Origin: a bacterium
GTDB lineage: Bacteria > Pseudomonadota > Gammaproteobacteria > Pseudomonadales > Moraxellaceae
Length of the DNA: 64,000 nucleotides
Direction: 5' to 3'
NCBI GenBank assembly: GCA_029945725.1
Contig: JAQSDB010000008.1
Span: 372,001 to 436,000 of the forward strand
Shown one piece after another: positions 35,986-44,492 of the stretch. The notes under the pieces are model-generated. The model was given only the letters and a program-made list of their open reading frames with translations, ran no database searches and was not told the origin of the DNA. The position numbers and the translations under genes are program-made. The stretch's first letter is position 1, and each line of letters starts with the position of its first letter.

Positions 35986-38436
35986 ATGACCGCCATGGAC
36001 AGCCGCGAAAAAAGCAGCGCCGACGACGTACTGATGGTGGCTATTATCGGCTCCGGCCCGGCCGGTCTTTCGGCGGCGTCGCGTGCCGCCGAACTGCAGG
36101 CATCACATGTTTTGCTGGAAGCAGAAAATCACGCCTCCGACACCATCCACAAGTACCAGAAAGGCAAGCACGTGATGGCCGAACCGTCGGTGCTGCCGCT
36201 GCAAAGCGGCATGAGCTTCAGCGCAGGAAAACGCGAGGCCGTACTCGACACCTGGAACCGTCAGCTGGAAGAACAGGGCGTGAACATCCGCTATGGCTGC
36301 CGCGCCGCAGCAATTGCCCGTGGTGATGACGGCATCTTCACCATCAGCTGTGAAAACGGCAGCGAAGTCCGCGCCCGCAACGTGGTGCTCGGCATCGGCC
36401 TGCAGGGCAACATCCGCAAGCTCGGCGTACCCGGAGAGAACCTGGAGCAGGTGCAATACACCGTGCGTGATCCGGAAGAATACGAAGGCGAAACCATCAT
36501 CGTGGTCGGTGCCGGCGATGCGGCCATCGAAAATGCGCTGGCCTTGTCACGCCAGAACCGCGTCATCCTGATCAACAAGGACGAAGAGTTTGCGCGCTGC
36601 AAGGAAGGCAATCTCGCGCTCATCCTGGCGGCCGGCAAGGATGGCAGTGTCGAAATCCGTTACGGCGCCCGCACCGTCAAGGTGGAGGACACCGGCAGTC
36701 CCGACCAGCCTCTGCTTTATGTCGCCAAAACACCGACCGGCGAGGAAAGCATTCCCTGCCATCGCGTGGTGGCACGCCTCGGCGCCAGCCCGCCACGCAA
36801 GCTCGTGGAAAGTTTCGGTATCCGCTTCCCGAACAATGACCCCAATGCCGTACCGGCTCTCTCCGGCACGTACGAATCCAGCCTGCCGGGGCTCTACATC
36901 GTCGGTGCGCTGGGCGGCTATCCGCTCATCAAGCAGGCCATGAACCAGGGCAATGAAGTGGTTTCCACCATCATGGGCATGGCGGTGGTGCCGGCGGACG
37001 AACTTCTCATCAAATCGCGGCTCGGCAATTTCCGCCGTGAATACACGGTGAGCGAGGCGCTCAGCGTGATCCAGCATTGCGTGCCCCTGTTCGAGGGCAT
37101 GACGGCGCTGCAGATGCGCGACCTCATGCTGGAGTCCAGCATCCTGATACCGGCAGCCGGCGACATCATTTTCAGGAAAAACGATTACACCAACAGTTTC
37201 CTCTCGATTGTCGAAGGCAGTGTGGAAGTCGAGGTATTCGACGCCAACGGCCAGGCCAGCTGGATACACCTGCGCCGCGGCCAGTTCTTTGGTGAAATGG
37301 GCCTGATCTCCGGACGCCGCCGCTCCGCGACGGTGCGTGCCGGTGAAGACTGCGTACTGCTGGAAACACCGCGACGGCTGATGCTGAAGCTGATTGCCTC
37401 CATCGAGGATGTGCGCAAACAGATTGATGAAGTATTCCTGCGCCGCGCCATTTCGACTTACGTCGGCCCCAACCTTTATCTCGCCGAAATCGGCCAGCTC
37501 ATGGAAGGGGGTGTTGAAGTCAGGCGCTACGCCAGCAACGAGATTGTCTTCAATGAGGGTGATGAGCCCGATGCGCTTTACCTGATCCGCCGCGGCTCCG
37601 TCACCGTCTCAAAAAAAGTGGCCGGGCACGATGTGGTGCTGTCCTATGTATCGGCCGGCAACTATGTCGGTGAAATGGCGCTGCTCAATGACATTCCGCG
37701 CACAGCGACCGTGCAGGCGACCGTGCAGACGGAAATGCTGCTGCTGAAAGCCGAAAATTTCAAACGCGTTCTGGCAGGCAATCCCGAGTGGCGTGCCGAA
37801 ATGGATGCGCGCTTCCTGCAGCGCGTTGAAAGCAATGTCAAAAGAGAGCAGCAGCAAAGTGGCGGCAGCGACATCATCCGTTTCCTCATGGGACAGGGTC
37901 TGGGTGAAGGTACCGACGTCCTGCTGATCGACGAATCGCTTTGCATACAATGCAACAACTGTGAAACCGCCTGCGCCGAAACCCACGAAGGAATGTCGCG
38001 CCTGAACCGCGCCGCCGGCCCGTCGTTCCGGAATATTCACGTACCCACTTCATGCCGCCATTGCGAACACCCGCACTGCATGAAGGATTGCCCGCCGGAT
38101 GCCATCCGCCGCTCCGATGCCGGTGAAGTCTTCATCAGCGATGCCTGCATAGGCTGCGGCAACTGCGAGCGCAACTGCCCTTACGGGGTCATCCAGATGC
38201 GTGCCCCGGCGCCGCAAACCGGCAAGACCGGCCTGCTCGCCTGGCTGGTTTTTGGCATCGGCGAAGGTCCCGGTGAAAAAGTCGCGGTGTACGACCCCAA
38301 CCAGCCGAAAAAAGCCGTGAAATGCGATATGTGCAAGGACCAGAAAGGCGGCGCTGCCTGTGTGCGCGCCTGCCCTACCGGCGCTGCCATTCGTGTGGCA
38401 CCGGAACGCTTCATGGATTTCGAGATTGATTCCTGA
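35986..38436 (+). CDS. FAD/NAD(P) reductase, two cNMP-binding domains and 4x[4Fe-4S] ferredoxin in one chain
   Basis: An 816-residue cytoplasmic fusion. Residues about 15-325 are a thioredoxin-reductase-like flavoprotein with GSGPAG (22-27) and GAGDAA (175-180) nucleotide loops and the C-terminal GLYIVGALGG FAD motif; the redox-active CxxC of thioredoxin reductase is absent. Two cyclic-nucleotide-binding domains follow (about 365-470 and 505-600); both keep the phosphate-binding cassette (FFGEMGLISGRRRSATV and YVGEMALLNDIPRTATV) with its Gly-Glu and Arg. The C-terminal 180 residues have 16 cysteines in four groups (CIQCNNCETAC, CRHCEHPHCMKDC, CIGCGNCERNC, CDMC...CVRAC), the DmsB/HycB-type four-cluster ferredoxin. 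An AGGA site precedes ATG 35986. It is the obvious electron input or output module for the cytochromes, possibly gated by cAMP or cGMP. Confidence 0.88.
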   Translation: MTAMDSREKSSADDVLMVAIIGSGPAGLSAASRAAELQASHVLLEAENHASDTIHKYQKGKHVMAEPSVLPLQSGMSFSAGKREAVLDTWNRQLEEQGVNIRYGCRAAAIARGDDGIFTISCENGSEVRARNVVLGIGLQGNIRKLGVPGENLEQVQYTVRDPEEYEGETIIVVGAGDAAIENALALSRQNRVILINKDEEFARCKEGNLALILAAGKDGSVEIRYGARTVKVEDTGSPDQPLLYVAKTPTGEESIPCHRVVARLGASPPRKLVESFGIRFPNNDPNAVPALSGTYESSLPGLYIVGALGGYPLIKQAMNQGNEVVSTIMGMAVVPADELLIKSRLGNFRREYTVSEALSVIQHCVPLFEGMTALQMRDLMLESSILIPAAGDIIFRKNDYTNSFLSIVEGSVEVEVFDANGQASWIHLRRGQFFGEMGLISGRRRSATVRAGEDCVLLETPRRLMLKLIASIEDVRKQIDEVFLRRAISTYVGPNLYLAEIGQLMEGGVEVRRYASNEIVFNEGDEPDALYLIRRGSVTVSKKVAGHDVVLSYVSAGNYVGEMALLNDIPRTATVQATVQTEMLLLKAENFKRVLAGNPEWRAEMDARFLQRVESNVKREQQQSGGSDIIRFLMGQGLGEGTDVLLIDESLCIQCNNCETACAETHEGMSRLNRAAGPSFRNIHVPTSCRHCEHPHCMKDCPPDAIRRSDAGEVFISDACIGCGNCERNCPYGVIQMRAPAPQTGKTGLLAWLVFGIGEGPGEKVAVYDPNQPKKAVKCDMCKDQKGGAACVRACPTGAAIRVAPERFMDFEIDS

Positions 38437-38452
38437 GCAGCACCGCACCAGT

Positions 38453-38474
38453 GCCTTGCCGAACCCGGCAAGGC
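38453..38474. other. Hairpin between convergent flavoprotein and ccmH genes
   Basis: Perfect 9-bp stem (38453-38461, 38466-38474) with AACC loop, 16 bp after the flavoprotein stop. There is no T-run, so termination is only possible. It is followed by the palindrome GGCGTATACGCC (38472-38483). Confidence 0.5.
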
Positions 38475-38498
38475 GTATACGCCATGGCTGTCGACACG

Positions 38499-38981
38499 CT
38501 ATTTTTTATACTGCTGCCAAAGTGCCTCTGCGCGGCTGACCGCAAGCACATCAACTTCTGCGGCAACACTCTCCACTCCGGCACGACGCCGGATCAGGAA
38601 AACGCCAAGGCCGAGTGCCATCACCAGCAGGACAAAAGGGCCGAGCCACAGCAGCAGGGTTGTCGCCTTCAGCGGTGGTGAATACAGGATGAAATCCCCG
38701 TAACGCGACACCATGTAAGTACGGATTTCCTCATCGCTTTTTCCGGCCGCCATCTGCTCACTGATCTGTGTGCGCAAGTCCACGGCCAGTGCCGCACTGG
38801 AATCGGCAATGGACTGGTTCTGGCACACGAGACAACGGAAACCCGCCGCCAGGTGCTGGAAGCGTTGCGCATCGACTACTGCCGCGTCAGCCGCAAAAAC
38901 CGTTGCTGAAAAAAAACAGGCCATGACAAACAGGACGCAACGCCGGTGCACGCGCGCGAAAAAAAGACGATGGGTTTTCAT
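38499..38981 (-). CDS. ccmH: Cytochrome c maturation protein CcmH
   Basis: CcmH holds and reduces the apocytochrome CxxCH cysteines for haem ligation with CcmF. The 160-residue product has a signal peptide/anchor, the FRCLVCQNQSIADS motif (the LRCxxC signature with its redox pair), the YGDFILYSPP segment, and a C-terminal transmembrane helix (TLLLWLGPFVLLVMALGLGVFL). Its start overlaps the ccmG stop by four bases. Last gene of the ccmI-F-G-H operon, ending tail to tail with the multihaem cluster. It is the short, CcmH-only form. Confidence 0.93.
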   Translation of the reverse strand: MKTHRLFFARVHRRCVLFVMACFFSATVFAADAAVVDAQRFQHLAAGFRCLVCQNQSIADSSAALAVDLRTQISEQMAAGKSDEEIRTYMVSRYGDFILYSPPLKATTLLLWLGPFVLLVMALGLGVFLIRRRAGVESVAAEVDVLAVSRAEALWQQYKK

Positions 38982-39511
38982 GGCTGCCTGCCTTTGGCCA
39001 GCAAGGGCAGCACGGCTTCATCAATGAACTGCTGCGTGACCGGCCCGGTATGTTTGGCCCTGATCACGCCAGCGGCATCAATCAGGAAGGTTTCCGGCAC
39101 GCCATAAACACCGAGATCAATGCCGGTGCGGCCATCACGGTCCTGCAGCACCAGCGCATAGGGATTACCGTTACTGGCCAGCCACTCGCGGGCGTCCGCT
39201 GTTTCGTCCTTGTAATCAAGGCCGACAATATCGATAAAGCCGCGCCGTGACAGATCGAGAATCTGCGGGTGTTCGATAACGCAGGCGCTGCACCACGATG
39301 ACCAGACATTGAGCAGCCACACCCTGCCGCGCAGGGAGGACGAACTCACGCGCCGCGCCGGATCATCGAGAGTGGCGAGCGTAAAGGCCGGCAGCGGTTT
39401 GTTGATCAGTGCCGACGGCAGGTCACGCGGATCCAGCGCCAGACCACGCCAGAGAAAAACCGCCAGCATGATCAATACCAGCAGCGGTAACGCCAGGCGC
39501 AGCGCTTTCAT
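38978..39511 (-). CDS. ccmG: Thiol:disulfide interchange protein CcmG/DsbE
   Basis: A membrane-anchored thioredoxin that passes reductant from DsbD/CcdA to the apocytochrome system. The 177-residue product has an N-terminal anchor helix (LALPLLVLIMLAVFLW), the KPLPAFTLATL strand region and the active-site motif WSSWCSACVIEHP, where the CxxC is C-S-A-C rather than the common C-V/P-P/T-C. The GVYGVPETFLIDAAG cis-proline loop is typical of DsbE. Overlaps ccmF and ccmH by four bases each. Confidence 0.93.
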   Translation of the reverse strand: MKALRLALPLLVLIMLAVFLWRGLALDPRDLPSALINKPLPAFTLATLDDPARRVSSSSLRGRVWLLNVWSSWCSACVIEHPQILDLSRRGFIDIVGLDYKDETADAREWLASNGNPYALVLQDRDGRTGIDLGVYGVPETFLIDAAGVIRAKHTGPVTQQFIDEAVLPLLAKGRQP

Positions 39512-41505
39512 GGCGCGGCCCCCGTCGACGACGACAGCGCAACGGCAGGCCGGCGATAACGCCGGTCCAGCACGGCCAGAAAGCCGCCCAGCGCCATCAT
39601 CAGGCAGCCACCCCAGATCCAGTTCACGAAGGGCTTGAAATAAAGCCGCACGCTCCAGGCTTCGCCGTTTTTCCCGGCGTCCGCCGACTGCGCCTGAACC
39701 GGCTCGCCAAGGGCAATATAAATATCACGGAAGAAACCGGAATCAATTGCCGCTTCCGTCATGGTCTGGTCGCCACTGAGGTAATGGCGCTTCTGCGGCT
39801 CCAGCAGGTAAATCACCCGGCCCTCGTCGCGCGTCAATTCAAACACGCCATGCGCCGCGACGTAGTTGGGGCCTTTGACATCGTCCACACCGACAAAGGT
39901 GATGCGCCAGTCGCTGATCGAAACCGTCTGCCCCGGCGTCATGACCACATCACGCTCGACACCATAGCCCTGCACGAGAGTGACGCCGAAAATGAAGACC
40001 GCAATGCCCGCATGTGCGAGCAGCATGCCGTAATAGCTCAGCGGACTGGCGGCAAGACGCTGCGACAAGGGCGTGCCGCTGTGCCGGCTCAGGCGCTCCT
40101 GCAAATGTGCCAGCGTGCCGAAAGCGAGCCATGTCGCCGCCATGATGCCGAGCGCCACCAGCCACGACCAGCGCCCCATCCACCAGGGCAACAATACCAC
40201 TACCGCCAGTGCCGCCAGGAAAACAAGACGCAGCGGCCGCAACAACTCGGCCAGCGACACTTTTTTCCAGCGCGCAAATGGGCCGGCTGCCATGAGAAAA
40301 ACCGCCGGCAGCAAAATGAAAGGGATCACGGTTTCAAAATACGGCGGCCCGACCGATATTTTCCCGAGCCCCAGCACATCGAGAAAAAGCGGATACAGCG
40401 TCCCCGTCATCACGGCTGCCAGCGCCACCATCATCAGCAGGTTATTCAGCAACAAAAATGATTCGCGCGACACCGGCGCAAAACGGCCACCGAGGCCGAC
40501 CCTGTTCATGCGCCAGGCATAAAGACCGAAAGAGCTGCCGATAACGCCCAGCAGCAACACCAGAATGAACACACCGCGTTGCGGGTCGGTGGCAAAGGCA
40601 TGCACCGAGGTCAGCACGCCGGAGCGAACCAGAAACGTGCCGAGAATGGAGAGGGAAAACGTGATGATGGCCAGCAACAGCGTCCAGCTTTTCAGGCTGT
40701 CGCGTTTATCCGTGACCGCCAGCGAGTGAATCAGTGCCGTGCCGGCAAGCCATGGCATCAGCGAGGCATTTTCCACCGGGTCCCAGAACCACCAGCCGCC
40801 CCAGCCGAGTTCGCGATACGCCCAGCTGCTGCCAAGCAGGATGCCGATCGTGAGAAAAGCCCACGCCGCCGCCGTCCACGGCCGTGCCCAGCGTGCCCAG
40901 ACGGCATCCAGACGGCCTTCGATCAGGGCCGCCACGGCAAAGGCAAAGCTCACGGCAAAACCCACATAGCCCATGTAGAGCATGGGCGGGTGTATCACCA
41001 TCAAGGCATCCTGCAGCAGCGGATTGAGATCACGGCCCTCCGTGGCAGCCGGCAGCAAACGCAGGAAAGGGCTGGAAGTGGTCAACATGAAAACAAGAAA
41101 AGCGGCCAGCAGTAGCGACAGCACGGCCATGACACGGGTCCTGAAGCGCGGTGGCAACGATCCGGAAAGCACCGCAAAGACGGCGCTCCATACCGACAGC
41201 AAGGTGATCCACAGCAACAGGGAGCCCTCGTGCGAACCCCAGGTAGCCGCAAACCTGAACGGCGCCGGCAGCAGCACACTCGAATTGGCGGCGACATTCA
41301 TCACGGAAAAATCGCTGCGCAAAAATGCGGTGGCAAGACAGGCAAAAGATGCCAGCATCAGCACGCACTGGATCACCGCTCCCGATGCCGCCAGTGCCGG
41401 CGCCACGGGATAACGGCGCGCAGCGGCAAAAAATCCGAGGCCGGCACTGGCCACTGCCATCACCAGCGCCAGGATGGACAAGAACAATCCGAGTTCGGGA
41501 ATCAT
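39508..41505 (-). CDS. ccmF: Haem lyase CcmF/NrfE-family subunit
   Basis: The large integral-membrane haem lyase that attaches haem delivered by CcmE to apocytochrome c. The 665-residue product has many transmembrane helices, the tryptophan-rich WWD motif GWGGWWFWDPVENASLMPWL flanked by conserved histidines (IHPPMLYMGYVG before it), and a C-terminal periplasmic domain. It belongs to the CcmF/NrfE family; from sequence alone I cannot say whether it is the general lyase or a dedicated second copy. Coupled by four-base overlaps to ccmI upstream and ccmG downstream. Confidence 0.94.
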   Translation of the reverse strand: MIPELGLFLSILALVMAVASAGLGFFAAARRYPVAPALAASGAVIQCVLMLASFACLATAFLRSDFSVMNVAANSSVLLPAPFRFAATWGSHEGSLLLWITLLSVWSAVFAVLSGSLPPRFRTRVMAVLSLLLAAFLVFMLTTSSPFLRLLPAATEGRDLNPLLQDALMVIHPPMLYMGYVGFAVSFAFAVAALIEGRLDAVWARWARPWTAAAWAFLTIGILLGSSWAYRELGWGGWWFWDPVENASLMPWLAGTALIHSLAVTDKRDSLKSWTLLLAIITFSLSILGTFLVRSGVLTSVHAFATDPQRGVFILVLLLGVIGSSFGLYAWRMNRVGLGGRFAPVSRESFLLLNNLLMMVALAAVMTGTLYPLFLDVLGLGKISVGPPYFETVIPFILLPAVFLMAAGPFARWKKVSLAELLRPLRLVFLAALAVVVLLPWWMGRWSWLVALGIMAATWLAFGTLAHLQERLSRHSGTPLSQRLAASPLSYYGMLLAHAGIAVFIFGVTLVQGYGVERDVVMTPGQTVSISDWRITFVGVDDVKGPNYVAAHGVFELTRDEGRVIYLLEPQKRHYLSGDQTMTEAAIDSGFFRDIYIALGEPVQAQSADAGKNGEAWSVRLYFKPFVNWIWGGCLMMALGGFLAVLDRRYRRPAVALSSSTGAAP

Positions 41506-42935
41506 GGCTGCACCGCCGCAATCACGACATGCACATTGCCGCTACCCGGCCTGACGGCCGCCACGCGGCCGCGCAAATCACCGGGCTGCGGTGTCGCCTC
41601 GCCACTGGCGGAAATGCGCGCCTCGACATCCACCAAACCCGCGCCCGACAGATTCATTCCCGGCGCCATCGCCATGGAATCATCCAGCACAAAGCGCAGC
41701 GGAAACGCCGGCACCGGCATGCGGATCACGGCCAGCGGCATGCGCGCTGCCGTGCCGGCAGTGGCTGCGGCGCGTGCATAAATGAACAGGGTGCTGCCGG
41801 CAGGAATTTTTCCCGCCAGCGCCGGCGCCAGCTCGACCACACCGGCAAGCCGTGAATTCTTTGTGGCGGCATTGCTGGCCGCCGCTTTTGCACCGGCCTG
41901 GTTTTCCGGCAAGGCATGCGCTGCGGCGAAAGCCGGTTCATCCGTGGCGATATCGGCAAAGGCATTGCTGATGCCTGCAGCACTTCCCGTGACACCCCCT
42001 GCCGCGCCCAGTTGCGCCAGCACCTGATCAATCGCGGCCGCATCGTCCGAGCCCTCGGCAAACGTGGCGCGCAAACGCTGCCAGAAAGTAATGGCCTCGT
42101 CCTTGTGCCCGCGCTGCATGGCCGCACTCGCCGCCAGTGCCAGGCCCTTGCGGTGCTGCGGATCAAGCGCCAGTGCGGCAGCAATCATCTCGGCCGGGCG
42201 CCCCTGCAGATTGCGCCCCTGCACCATGCCCAGCACATCGGCCGCATCGACGAGCAGGTCCGGATCATCCGGCGCGAGCTTCAGCGCATGGGCGTAGGCG
42301 TCGGACGCCGCGGCAAAATCACCGAGCTGTCCCCTGCTGCGTGCCAGCAAGGCCCAGCCGGAAACATTGTCGGGTTGCGAGGCGAGACGTGCCTCCAGGC
42401 TTTTGACCATGCCCTGCATGGCTTCGGGGGATTCCGCATGGGCCGACGCCGTATTCGCGGCCACTGGCGTTGCAGACACCGCGGCTGCATCCGGCGCGAT
42501 GGCGGCAGGGTTGCCGAGCCAGCCGTAAAGCGCGAACGCAGCGATCAGCACGCCGGCGGCACTCGCCATGGCCGCGCGCCGCAACGGTGCCGGCGACTGC
42601 GCCGGCTCGGCCTGCACGGCGGCGAGCAGCGCATCGGCTCGACCGGCCCATTCACGCACGGATTCGTCCCTGGCATCGGGCGCCAGCATCGCCGCCCCGG
42701 CATCTGCCTCCAGTTCCGTGCGCTGTGCGGCGAGCGTCGCCCAGAGCGCCTGCCATTCGGCCTGCTGCTCGACATCCGCAGCGGATGAATCGCGGCGCTG
42801 CCATGGTGGCGACAGACGCCACAAGGGCCGGAAAAAAACGGCCAGTGCGAGCAGTGCAATAATCACGGCCAGCGCAAAAAAAATGATCAATACCCTCACT
42901 CCCTTGAACGTCGGTACTGCCTTGTCATGCGGCAT
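41502..42935 (-). CDS. ccmI: Cytochrome c maturation chaperone CcmI
   Basis: CcmI presents apocytochrome C-terminal helices to the CcmF/CcmH complex. The 477-residue product has two membrane helices (about 15-35 and 120-140) around a cytoplasmic helical loop, then a TPR domain (MVKSLEARLASQPDNVSGWALLARSR, AYAHALKLAPDDPDLLVD, AALALDPQHRKGLAL) and a C-terminal beta-rich domain (about 365-477). First gene of the operon, whereas it is normally last (ccmABCDEFGHI). The start is uncertain: ATG 42935 has little support, and TTG 42890 or GTG 42899 right at the first membrane helix have a GGGAG/GAGGG sequence before them. Confidence 0.88.
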   Translation of the reverse strand: MPHDKAVPTFKGVRVLIIFFALAVIIALLALAVFFRPLWRLSPPWQRRDSSAADVEQQAEWQALWATLAAQRTELEADAGAAMLAPDARDESVREWAGRADALLAAVQAEPAQSPAPLRRAAMASAAGVLIAAFALYGWLGNPAAIAPDAAAVSATPVAANTASAHAESPEAMQGMVKSLEARLASQPDNVSGWALLARSRGQLGDFAAASDAYAHALKLAPDDPDLLVDAADVLGMVQGRNLQGRPAEMIAAALALDPQHRKGLALAASAAMQRGHKDEAITFWQRLRATFAEGSDDAAAIDQVLAQLGAAGGVTGSAAGISNAFADIATDEPAFAAAHALPENQAGAKAAASNAATKNSRLAGVVELAPALAGKIPAGSTLFIYARAAATAGTAARMPLAVIRMPVPAFPLRFVLDDSMAMAPGMNLSGAGLVDVEARISASGEATPQPGDLRGRVAAVRPGSGNVHVVIAAVQP

Positions 42936-43223
42936 GCTGAAGGTTTATGGCACAGCGGGCCGCCCGCGCGAGCAGCTTAAGGGATGCCCTGAAATCCGGT
43001 GAATTCTTTTTCAGGATTCCGTTGCTGCCGGACACCGCTCGCCGTGCTGATGCACAACACCTCATCCCTTTCCGGATCAGCCATCACCCCAAATTGATAG
43101 TTATTCAGCTTTATGATTGACTGGCCTCCAGCCGGCCAGACGAGCCGGTCTGTGACAAGAAACTGCGGTCCTGCAAACACCGGGTCCGCCTTTATCCCTG
43201 CCGGCTTTTTACGGGACATCATC
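42936..43223. other. 288-bp divergent region between ccmI and the PLP-barrel gene
   Basis: Should contain promoters for both directions; none is clear by eye. A minus-strand frame of 80 codons (43219 down to 42977) spans most of it and reads protein-like, but has no ribosome-binding site and would start four bases from the divergent gene, so I do not call it. Confidence 0.4.
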
Positions 43224-44492
43224 ATGAAACGCAGAAACCTGATTCTCGGCATGACCGGACTGGCCGCTGCCAGCGCCCTGCTGCTGCGCCCGCAGGACAA
43301 GGGCGGCCCCTATCCGCCCTATTTTTCTGCCCTGAACCAGGAACTGCGCCGCAACGGACCGGGCCGGCCCCTGCTGCTCATCGACAAGGACCGTTTGCTG
43401 GCAAACTGCCACAAGGTGAAAGCGCAGCTGCCCGCCAGCAAGGCCTTTCGCATTGTCGCCAAATCGCTGCCTTCACTGCCGCTGCTGCAAACCGTCATGG
43501 ACGTCATGGACAGCAAACGCCTGATGGTTTTTCACCAGCCGCACCTGAACGCCATTGCCGAGGCCATGCCGGCGAGTGACCTGCTGCTGGGCAAGCCCAT
43601 GCCGGTCAATGCTGCCGCACAGTTTTATCGCGCGCTGAAAAACACCGCGTTCAATCCGGCGCTGCAACTGCAGTGGCTGATCGATACGCCGGAGCGCCTG
43701 CGCGAATACCAGCAACTGGCCACCAGCCTCGGCACGCGTCTGCGCATCAGTATCGAACTTGATGTCGGCCTGCACCGCGGCGGTGTCGCCTCACCGGAAG
43801 CACTGAAACCGCTGCTGGATATCATGGCGGGCGACAAGGAGCATCTCGAGCTGGCCGGCTTCATGGGCTACGACGCGCATGTCGGCAAGATTCCCTCGAT
43901 CATTGAAACGCGCGCGCACAGCTTCGAGAAAGCCTGCGCGCACTATCGCAACTGCCAGCAGGCGCTTTACGCCTGGCAGCCGGAGATGGCGCAGAAAGCG
44001 CTGGTGTTCAATGGCGGCGGCAGCCCGACCCTGCGCCTGCACAAGGCCGACTCGCCCGTGAACGAAGTGGCTTCCGGTTCCTGCCTGGTCAAGCCGACGG
44101 ATTTTGATCTGGACTTGCTGGCCGATCTGGAGCCGGCCGCCTTTATTGCCACTCCCGTACTGAAAGTACTCGAAGGCACCACCATTCCCGGCATCGAAGG
44201 CACCCGCCGCCTGTTCTCCCTGCTCAATCCGAATGCCGAACGCAGCTATTTCATTTATGGCGGCCTCTGGCAGGCGCATTACGAATCACCGCCCGGCCTG
44301 TTTGATAACAGCCTCTATGGCAAGAGCAGCAATCAGGCCATCGTGAACAGCTCGCACAACGTGCCCCTGCACGTGAACGACCAGATCTTCATGCGCCCGA
44401 CACAAAGCGAGCGCGTGCTGCTGGAATTCGGTGATCTCGCCGTGATCAGCAACGGCCGGCTCGCGGGCTGGTGGCCCGTACTGCCGACATGA
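43224..44492 (+). CDS. Exported PLP-dependent alanine racemase-fold enzyme (D-threonine aldolase/DSD1-like)
   Basis: A 422-residue protein of the fold-type III PLP barrel group. After a short N-terminal MKRRNLILGMTGLAAASALLL stretch, which could be a twin-arginine signal or an anchor, the barrel shows RPLLLIDKDRL, then FRIVAKSLPSLPLL (K near residue 78 as the likely PLP lysine), IELDVGLHRGG, LAGFMGYDAHVG, FNGGGSPTLRLH and NEVASGSCL, a pattern shared with D-threonine aldolase and D-serine dehydratase-like proteins. Near the C terminus, VPLHVNDQIFMRPTQSERVL resembles the metal-site region (H-x-x-C-like) of that family but with N-D instead of the usual cysteine. ATG 43224 is chosen over a longer frame from 43113. 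Coupled (ATGA) to the next PLP gene. Confidence 0.75.
   Translation: MKRRNLILGMTGLAAASALLLRPQDKGGPYPPYFSALNQELRRNGPGRPLLLIDKDRLLANCHKVKAQLPASKAFRIVAKSLPSLPLLQTVMDVMDSKRLMVFHQPHLNAIAEAMPASDLLLGKPMPVNAAAQFYRALKNTAFNPALQLQWLIDTPERLREYQQLATSLGTRLRISIELDVGLHRGGVASPEALKPLLDIMAGDKEHLELAGFMGYDAHVGKIPSIIETRAHSFEKACAHYRNCQQALYAWQPEMAQKALVFNGGGSPTLRLHKADSPVNEVASGSCLVKPTDFDLDLLADLEPAAFIATPVLKVLEGTTIPGIEGTRRLFSLLNPNAERSYFIYGGLWQAHYESPPGLFDNSLYGKSSNQAIVNSSHNVPLHVNDQIFMRPTQSERVLLEFGDLAVISNGRLAGWWPVLPT

Noticed and set aside
42977-43219. 80-codon minus-strand frame in the ccmI/PLP-barrel gap
   Set aside because: Reads protein-like (QSIIKLNNYQFGVMADPERDEVL) but lacks a Shine-Dalgarno and would start four bases from the divergent gene start; left uncalled, worth a homology check.
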